NCBI RefSeq assembly: GCF_022376445.1
Contig: NW_025955030.1
Coordinates: 1-64,000 of the forward strand
Direction of reading: 5' to 3'
DNA: 64,000 nucleotides
Origin: Fomitopsis serialis
Taxonomy: Eukaryota > Basidiomycota > Agaricomycetes > Polyporales > Fomitopsidaceae
Shown: piece after piece, positions 56,396 to 64,000 of the stretch
How the letters are laid out: every line of letters starts with the position of its first letter
Position numbering within the stretch: the stretch's first letter is position 1
The notes under the pieces: model-generated
What the model saw: only the letters and a program-made list of their open reading frames with translations
What the model was told of the DNA's origin: nothing
Databases searched by the model: none
Translations under genes and position numbers: made by a program

Positions 56396-56851
56396 ATGTC
56401 CGACGTATACGAGAGTCTTCTGCCAAAGCTAGTTGCAATCCTCGAGGCCACGCAGCAGGCTGCAGTGGGTGCACCTACGCAGCAGGGAAAGCAAGCGTTG
56501 GTACATGCGGTGCGTCTCTTGCGATAAGTCCCTGAGCTCGCCATGTTGACTGGACTCTACCCAGACAAACGATTTCAAAGACACTCTCAAACAGGCGAAG
56601 GAACTGGCGAGTACACTCCCTGGAGGCGAATTGTCGGTGGAAGAACAGGACGAAGTGATTGCGATGCTTGAGAGGCTGAAAGAAAGGAAACAGTGCGTCT
56701 CAGTTCTGACTGACCGGTGGCAGAACTTGACCTCTTGGGGCAACTCAGGCAACAACTGGCGAAGTTCTCCGCAGACGTAGATGCCATTTCCACGACCACG
56801 ACGCAGCTGAGGATGGAAGTTGATTCCACTGCATCTACTCCTGCTATGTGA
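56396..56851 (+). CDS. MED9: Mediator complex subunit 9
   Basis: A small helical protein matching Med9, a subunit of the Mediator middle module that bridges activators and RNA polymerase II. Exon 1 is 56396-56509 (MSDVYESLLPKLVAILEATQ, 38 codons, phase 0). Exon 2 starts at 56565 with TNDFKDTLKQAKELASTLPG, then GELSVEEQDEVIAMLERLKE. Exon 3 gives QQLAKFSADVDAISTTTTQL and ends at TGA 56849-56851. The family-typical pattern is two amphipathic helices joined by LPGGELSVEEQDEVI. The length of about 110 residues is usual for fungal Med9. No anomalies were seen. Confidence 0.8.
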
Positions 56852-57076
56852 TTATAAGGTCTCTATCCCGTCGTTTGAGCTACTCTGAGGTATACTGTGA
56901 CGACTCGGACCTGCGTTCTACCAGAAGAGTGGTCAAAATCACAATCATCCTCGCAAACCGACTGGTCGTCAGCCGCGGTATTTCTTTCTGCCTCCTTCCA
57001 GCCCGTCGCTGAACGAAGCCTGGACAGCGTCAAATCCCCTCAGGCTGGCCCTGCTACTGTTCATTCACCTCTCAAC

Positions 57077-58513
57077 ATGCGCAGGCGTATCCCTGTCGAC
57101 CAGTTCCTGGGCCCACTTCCTCTGATAGTGAACTTGGCTTACCGGGTCCAAGCCGGCGCCGTCACTTGGATCAGTCCCTCCGCAGGCGACGCACACAAGT
57201 CTGGCGATACTATCGTGGCACAGTGGACTGCAGATGGCTCTTTCTCTTCACCTTCTTTTAGTTTGTGTACCTCCGGGAGCAATGATAGCGACGACGAGAC
57301 TTCCGCCGACTGCGGGAGCGCGGTGTGGCCAACTATTGAACAGAATGGCAAAGCTAATCTGACTCGTCTGTACGTCGAAGTCATCGAATCGCTGTCTGCT
57401 CATACTCAGACGTATTGCCTAACATAGGTCTCTTCCAACCACGCCGTCTGCCGCGACCTTTTTCATCCAGATGTCCGACTCAGAGTCAGGCGAGAGTGCC
57501 AACTCACCGTCATTCTCACTCAATCGTAAGTTTTAGCTCCCTCGCGTCTGACTCGTACTCACCATCGTTCCTCAGCTGCATCGCTTGTACCTGTATCCTC
57601 CGCTCACTTCCCTGTGGACGTCCCGGCAACCGCAGTTTCCCAATCTGCGCCGCATCAGACCTCCGTCTCGTCGTCTATCCAGCCTCTTCCAGACTACAAC
57701 GAGGTTTCTAGGCCGACCCCAACAGCAGCGTATGCTGTCCCCCTCTCGTTGGTGGCCGTCGTACTCCTCGTAGCGGGTGCGCTTGGTGTACATCACCGGC
57801 GAAAGCTGCGCCAGGAGCTATCATCAGAAGACAAGAGACCTGGAAGACCTGGGTATGCACGAGCCTCTGGCAGCTATACCCGCTTTCCTGAGCGGCGTAC
57901 CAAGGGGTACGAAAGTAGCCTCGGGTCTCGAGCGTCCACGCCTACGGCGAGTGTGGTGGGGTCGCATCACGGTTCGAAGCATTATGAAGACGATCAGCGT
58001 ACTGACGACGATGACCGTCGGTCGCTGTACTCCGCCGCCTCGCTCAAGAGACAGCCGATGGTGCGGCGAATGACACGAGAGCCGTACTACCGCGGGTCTC
58101 GCCCAACGGGCGGTACCTATGGTCGGGGACGGGCTACGAAGATGGCTGCCGGGGCTTTCCGAGCGGGGGTATCGCCTATACCCCCCACGCTCTCTCGGTT
58201 CTCCTCTGCACGGTCCGACGCGAGCACTATCAGGAGGGAGAAAGCCAGAGCGAGGCTGGAACGGTCTGCTCGGGAGATGGATGACGGCTTCGACTTCGTT
58301 GAACGCTATTTCCATCCGTCGCCGATACCGCCTTCACTCTCGCCTCGTCTGTCTCAGCCGGACAGGCTTCACACTCGACGGAGCGCGGCGAGCTATGCTG
58401 GCTTAGGGCATGACAAGCCTCTGCCGCGTTGCCCGAGGCAGCTGTATGACGAGGTCGTGAGACGTGTGTCGGGACAGGAGTTCACGCGTAGAAGGGCTTC
58501 GGGACGTCGATGA
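57077..58513 (+). CDS. Single-pass membrane protein with Knh1-like ectodomain
   Basis: Start 57077 gives MRRRIPVDQFLGPLPLIVNL, a plausible signal sequence ending near VQAGA. The ectodomain begins VTWISPSAGDAHKSGDTIVA, the pattern of Knh1/Kre9-type Ig-like domains on fungal cell-surface proteins. After short introns a Ser/Thr-rich stalk (MSDSESGESANSPSFSLN) follows. Then comes a transmembrane helix, YAVPLSLVAVVLLVAGALGV, followed by a basic stop-transfer HHRRKLRQ. The cytoplasmic tail of about 230 residues is rich in Arg and Ser, with RSLYSAASLKRQ and DKPLPRCP segments, ending at 58513. A role in wall sensing or anchorage is plausible for the architecture, but this is inferred. No catalytic domain is seen. 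Confidence 0.7.
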
Positions 58514-59471
58514 TGCCTATCGTCAAGTACTGGCTGCCGCATACGTTGCTAGCTGTCGCTGTCCAGGACCCATCGCTATCACAATGTTTATGTCTCATAG
58601 TCCATGTGCATGAATTCTCATGTCGCCCCCTTCTTGAACCCTTCTACGCATCCGCCCTGGCTGAAGGCTGAGTGGGGTGTTGGGCGGGCACGTAATTTTG
58701 TGTCTTGCGAGGGTGCGTCCAAAGCTCCGTATGTACAGAGCAACTTCGGCAACGTGTGGCTGAATCGCACTCGTAACAGATGTTCTAGACTGGTCCATGA
58801 CGGTACTCGATTGATCAAACACCGAACCACATCAGCAAAAGTGCAGGACGCCGATCTGCACAGAAAAGAACGGGCTGACTCACCACTGAATGAAAGCGAA
58901 AGACAGTCGCAGATAACGGGTTTTCTGAGCGACGAATGATTGTCTTCAATCATCCCAGCGAGATAGACTTGACATACGTACCATAGACAGATATCAACAG
59001 CTAATTGCAGCTTGTCTTGCCACTGTGTGTCAGTCGCCAGAAATTGTGAAGATCATAGAGCCAGCTGGCAGACGCGGCCACTCTGAGTCGCACGGCGACG
59101 CGACTCGGAGAGGTAGGCGCCCGGGCGTGGACTCGCGCCCGAGCGAAAGTCAATTATCCTCCTTCGTTCCTCAGCATAACTGAGCCGGAAAATTCACAAT
59201 ACCCATTGTATACCATCTATTGTCATAAGAAAACCTTCGGACTGAGCAGATATGTGCAAGAAAGGTGTGTGAGCTGCAGGTCCTCCGTGAGAACTTCCGA
59301 GTGAATGAGCGCCGGGACCGGGTACCGTCCTCGAAAAGCGTTCAGTGAGGCTCTTCCCGTCTGGAATGAAGGGCGGAGAGCTAGGCGAGTCGGCGGGTAG
59401 AATACTAAAACGATTTTTGAGATTTGTTCGGGCTACCCCTATGTCATGGTCATCGAGTTGGGGCTCACCTT
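58514..59471. other. Intergenic region beside the transposon
   Basis: No supported gene. A palindrome (about 59084-59114, CTGAGTCGC...GCGACTCGG) may belong to the subterminal part of the neighbouring Plavaka element, whose left end must lie in this stretch. Confidence 0.45.
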
Positions 59472-62400
59472 CTACAGGGGTGCATACTCGTCCTCGTCCT
59501 CCCAGGGATCATCCGCTACATCTGGATCAACAAAATCCTGTTCTTCGTCATCTCCGCCCTCGTCCTCGCCCTCGCCCTCGTCCTCGCCCTCGCCCTCGCC
59601 CTCTCTGCCCTCGCCCTCATCGCGTGTTCCGTCCTCCTCGGCGTCTTCTAGGTCCTCAGCATAATCCCATTCATAGCCGAAATCGTCCTCGTCACTCGGA
59701 ACATCTTCGCCTTCGTCTTCATTTGGTACGTCTTCATTTCCGGGGACTGGAACGTCTTCATTGCCTGTGGCCGCCTCGCCTGTAGCTGCCTTGCCATCCT
59801 GCTGTGGCTCGTCTGCATGCTGATATGGGGCGATGTCTTCGTGTGTTCATCCCTATGCCATTGAGATGTTGTGACTCACCTGTGCCCAGAGTTCGTCTAG
59901 CAAGACAGAGTTCAACGTATCTTGAGGATATCGGGGGCTCTGTGTCTGCTTGCTTCGTGAGAGATATTTTGTCACTGCAGAAAGGAGTGATTTTGCAGTG
60001 ATTCTGTTCGATGGTAAGCCTTTGTGGCCTATTGCACCGCCCAGATAGCGCATGAGCATGTCGCGGTCAACAAACCTGCTCCATCTGCTCAGTGTGCAGA
60101 CAGAGAACATGTGAGGAGTAGTACGCACATTCCAATGTAGTGGTATACATAGTCTTCATCGCCTTCATCGGGTTGTCGCGCGATCGACGGTGGAAGGTAC
60201 TCACGAGTCCGACCATGAGCAAAGGCTGGCATGATGTGACAGGCTCGGAGTACTTGCTTTGGGTCAAGGAACCCGAACGCGTTCGGCGCCTCATAGTCAA
60301 TAAAGCCAACACGATGGAGACGCGAGGTCTCAAACCCGCCAGGAGCACTGTTATCACGACCAAACCACCGGATCCAGAGTATGTCCATCCGCTGGGCGGA
60401 CTTTGTTTTCGATAGGAAGCCGCTGTGCTTGACATTCACATGAAATATTCCAATGATACGTGCGTACCAGTATGGGTGTGCATTCGCATTAGCATCACCA
60501 TCGTCTTCAGCAGGTGCGAGCATCATGACGTCGGACTGGGTGCGGGGATTAATGGTGTCCTGTGCGCGTCGCATGTCGTATGTCGTGTAGTTGATACGAA
60601 GGGCCTTGTGAAGGTAGATGCGGTCGTTCACGAACTTGATTGTGTCATGTTCGTCAAGGCCAAAGCTGTCTTCGTCGCCATCGTACTCCCGGTCCGTGAG
60701 TCGTGAGAGCAGGTGATCCTTGAGCATGGGGATAAAGTCCTGTGCAATATTGGCAACCATCGGGAAGCAAATCATACGTACTTACTTTGAATGCAGGATC
60801 GTTCTTGTGGCTCGGAGTATTGACCCACTGGAGTATGTTGTGATGGTGCCGTTCCGAGTCGGACATGTGATAGCGTTCTCTCGGTGACGTATGAGATGGA
60901 AGTGGGTCCTGCTCTGATAAATCAAGAGCTGCTCCTCGCCGTCGTAGGGTGCCTGTATCGTCAAGAGCATGTAATGTACCATTTCTAGGGCGATCTACGT
61001 TGAGATGACCTGGCTGACTTGGAGGTGCAGGTTCAGTGACCTCTCTCGCGGCTGCCAGCTCTGCACGTCGTTTGCGATCTAGAGCCAGCATCCTCTGGAG
61101 ATGCTGCTCCCGGCGTTGACGTCGTGCGATCTGTCGTGCTGCCTTGTTCTTATTTGTGCGCGTGTAGAACCGCTTCACACGGCGATGCTCCATCTCGCCC
61201 TAGTTGGCCGTTCCCGACTCTTAATGAGCTGCCCTACGTCATGAGAGTTTGAAGCTCGCACCTGTTGTGTATTGACGCCATCGAGGGTACCAAACCACGG
61301 TATTGTGTAGGCATAGTGGATGAGAGAATGCCACTTGTACGTTAGAAGGTTCAGCATCTTGCGCTTAGGGCCGGCGCTTGCGGTGGCAGATGCTTGCTGT
61401 TTACGCGGCTTGCGTGAGGCCTTTGCTCCTTGTTTTGCAACCATCGCAGCTGTGCGGCGACCACGAGCTGCTTCCTCTCGAGGGAGCTCCCGGGTATCAT
61501 ATGCTTCACAAGTCTTCCGAAGAAACTTGCGCACGATCTTCCCAAGGTCTCGAGTTACTGCATGGAAGATCGCGACTGTTTCTTCGGAGTGCAACCTAAG
61601 CTTGGCTAGGCCATGCCAGTAGGCGATCGTGAAGACTAGGGTCTGTACAAGCTCGTCATGTGGCGGTGGGAGGAGGCCTTCGAAAACAGGTATGATACAC
61701 TGATGCAACATGTTACCGTAATGTCTGCACACGGACTACAAGGTTACACACCTGCAGTATGTCCTCGAAGTCTCTACCAGCCATCTGCTTGAGGCCGGAT
61801 ACATTTTTTGCGAATCGGCGGATAGTACTACGTCCAAAGGTAGGGATGTGACGGAAGCTAGGTACATGAGTAAACATGACTTATCTTCGTGAGTGTATTA
61901 TATATCACTGAGACGTACCGTTCATTCATTATCTGAATGCGGTCCTTTCCCTCGGCATGCAGTATCCTAAGGAGGTGGATGAAGATCGCTTTCCACACTC
62001 CTAACTCGACTTCATGCAAGATGTCGGGCACAAAGAGGGAGTAGAAGTTGAACCCGGTATCCGCAAGCCGCGTTGAGAAGGCACTCTGTTTCGGAGTCCA
62101 TAAACAAAGCTGCACATAAAGGGAGGATGGACATGACGTACCCGGGTAGGTAGGACGGAAATAGGGTCCATTACCTGTCCAATTATCTTGCTTGTCAGGG
62201 AATATCCAGACTTGAATATCCATCGTCGTACGCGAGCAATGATCGACCGGAGGCGTGAGCTGTCGACACGAATGCTTTCCCATGTTTTCGAGAAGCCCGT
62301 TTTGAGTATGTCAGCTTTCTGAACAAGGCATCGCGGACATGGACAACGTCCGAGGAAGCGGATGCAGGCAAGTAAGGCCCTGTACAGCTTGGTCAGCTTG

Positions 62401-63998
62401 GTTGGAGAATTACAGGAGAAATGGTACTGTACTTCTCGGGATAGTCTGCAGAGTAGGTGAAGAAGCGAGGGAATATTCGGCGCAGTATACCGTCCCCACA
62501 CTTCACAAGCATACCCTCATGATACGCCTTCATGAACTCGTCATCCATGATATAGCACCAGATAACATGCATGAGCTCCTTCTTGCAGAAGCGAAGGACG
62601 TCGGCAGTCGCAGATATGCCATATACCTTTTGATACCAGTCCTGTATTGATTCCGGAAGCTGAGAATGTGCAAATTAGTCAACCAGACTCGATAGACGGT
62701 CTGTTCTAACTTCTCAGCTGACTCACTGATGGTAAATATGCCAGGTGGTGAGCAGCAAAGGACGTAGGACAGCCCCGGACATACTTCGAGAGCCATCCAA
62801 AGTAGAGGTAGATTGGCCATAGGTGTGCACCGCCGAAATTCGTCAAGTGCGTAGAGTCCGACCAGACCATGAGAGGCGCCATGACGTACTCGACCTCCGG
62901 TCCATCTGCAGCGTTGCGGGGCAGTGCGCGGATCCGTGCATCCTCCTCCAGCATCGCGTCACTATTCGGAAGATCGGAAAAGAGGCGAATGTTCTCAAAT
63001 TGATGTTCATTGTGACCGGCATCAGACGTCTCTGAACTGTCGGACCCAGAGTTGGATCCAGGAGCCTCGTACTTGCGACGTCGCCAGTACTGCCGGAAAG
63101 GTAGCCAGTTGAAACGGTCTGCGTCGACTGCCTCTGCTGCCGAGCGGACAAGCTCCGTGAGTTTTCGGACGTATACTTCAGGGACCTCGAACATAGGGGC
63201 ATCTGCCTCTGATGCGAACTTCGTGCGTTCCTTCGGAACACTGATCTTGACTGACACTTCATGCCATCCATCTGTGCTTGCGAAGACATTGCCCGGCTTG
63301 TCAAGGCTGTCAAGGCGCTCGAGTTCCTTCGTAACGCGGAAGCGGCGCAGGTCCTCACGGTCGAAGTCCTCAGCGAGGAGGACCTCGTCAACAAGGCGTT
63401 GCACCTCGGCATCAGACTTAAGGTTCGAGCCCGTGTTGGCCCATGCCATGAGCCGGAAGACGGTCACATTGAGGAATGGGAAAAACCACTCCTTGGCTTT
63501 CTCGATGCCATCCTGAAGTGTCTGCACAACACTTGGACCGAATCCGCTCACGGCTGGTGATTCGGTAGTAGTTGCAAGTGGAGGACGGAGAGTAGAGGCG
63601 TCAGAGAGGTCGGAAAGGGTGTGCGCCTCCTGTGGCTGGGCATGGGGACGAGTAGTATAGCAGCGAAAGACTCCGAATTCATCTGGTTCAGTTTGGAAGA
63701 ACGCAGGACGGTCAGTCACAGGAATAACATCCTGGTGGCTGCCTGAGGCAGCAGCGGAGTCCGCGCCAGATTGTGTATCACACACAGCCTGAGGAGAGCC
63801 CGGCGGAGGGACCGGATCGTCTTCAAAGACTAGGGGAGTCGGTATATGGGCTGGGATACCGATAGACGTCGTGGGCAGGAAGTCTTTCAGACGTTGTGGC
63901 GCCTTTCGCTGTCGTCCAGCACGACTTCGGGATTCAATGGGAGCGGGATGCTGTACTATTTCTGGGTGCTGTCCTAGATTATTCTCCATAGCTGACAT
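59472..63998 (-). CDS. Plavaka-type DNA transposase
   Basis: A large multi-exon transposase of the Plavaka group (CACTA-like DNA transposons of mushrooms). Exon 1, 63998-62706, opens MSAMENNLGQ and ends with VMAPLMVWSDSTHLTNFG, PIYLYFGWLSKYVRGCPTSF and AAHHLAYLPS. The following exons hold GDGILRRIFPRFFTYSADYP, RFLGRCPCPRCLVQKADI, FYSLFVPDILHEVELGVWKA, IIPVFEGLLPPPHDELVQTL, CEAYDTRELPREEAARGRR, MLNLLTYKWHSLIHYAYTIP and WFGRDNSAPGG. Near the end RDMLMRYLGGAIGHKGL precedes an acidic Glu/Asp/Gly repeat tail stopping at 59472-59474. All expected blocks are present and no stop interrupts them, so it may be a recently active copy. The start lies two bases from the window edge. Confidence 0.85.
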
Positions 63999-64000
63999 CT
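59472..64000 (-). mobile_element. Plavaka-type transposon (boundaries not seen)
   Basis: Defined by the transposase. The 5' end lies beyond the window. The 3' terminal repeat should be within 58514-59471 but I could not identify it without the partner end. Confidence 0.7.

Overview
The window is nuclear DNA of a filamentous basidiomycete, most likely an Agaricomycete of the polypore type. Supporting signs are many short GT-AG introns (about 45-75 nt) with CTGAC/CTAAC branch points, GC-rich codon use, and families typical of mushrooms: UbiA-like membrane cyclases, clan-52-like P450s, DUF6533 membrane proteins and a Plavaka-type transposase. The species cannot be named from the sequence. I found no tRNA, rRNA or CRISPR array.

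Left part (1-25 kb) is ordinary chromosomal content. It holds a multi-exon membrane protein (1.57-4.22 kb, +), a class 1-like dihydroorotate dehydrogenase (4.37-5.49, +), an HMG-box transcription factor (5.92-7.46, -), a tiny conserved-looking protein (9.31-9.54, +), TRAPP subunit TRS31 (13.96-14.87, -) divergent from a large BTB protein (15.17-18.84, +), a short cullin-like protein (19.23-20.27, +), a chromodomain-SET H3K9 methyltransferase of the Clr4/Suv39 type (20.51-22.50, -) and an F-box protein (23.4-24.97, +). Between 10.4 and 13.1 kb lies an unexplained array of eight imperfect palindromes centred on TGGCC(A/G), interleaved with many plus-strand intron-like segments.

The central 25.2-49.7 kb looks like a terpenoid or meroterpenoid biosynthetic gene cluster. 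It contains two short-chain dehydrogenases at the edges, a GMC oxidoreductase, two tandem P450s of one family (the second broken), two P450s of another family in opposite orientations, a DHA2-type MFS exporter, and a UbiA-family prenyltransferase/cyclase. A degenerate UbiA copy lies upstream of the minus-strand P450 just as the intact UbiA gene lies upstream of the plus-strand P450. A UbiA-P450 module was therefore duplicated in inverted orientation around the exporter. The broken P450 carries a 1046-bp inverted-repeat element at the donor site of the intron that splits its haem motif, and a 121-bp MITE-like element in its promoter.

The right part (50-64 kb) has two tandem DUF6533 membrane-protein paralogues, Mediator subunit 9, a single-pass membrane protein with a Knh1-like ectodomain, and a Plavaka-type DNA transposase reading inward from the window edge.

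A cross-cutting observation: at least ten genes read through only if one base is added, nearly always in a C or G run. This looks like systematic homopolymer shortening in the assembly. Many gene models here should therefore not be called pseudogenes without checking raw reads.
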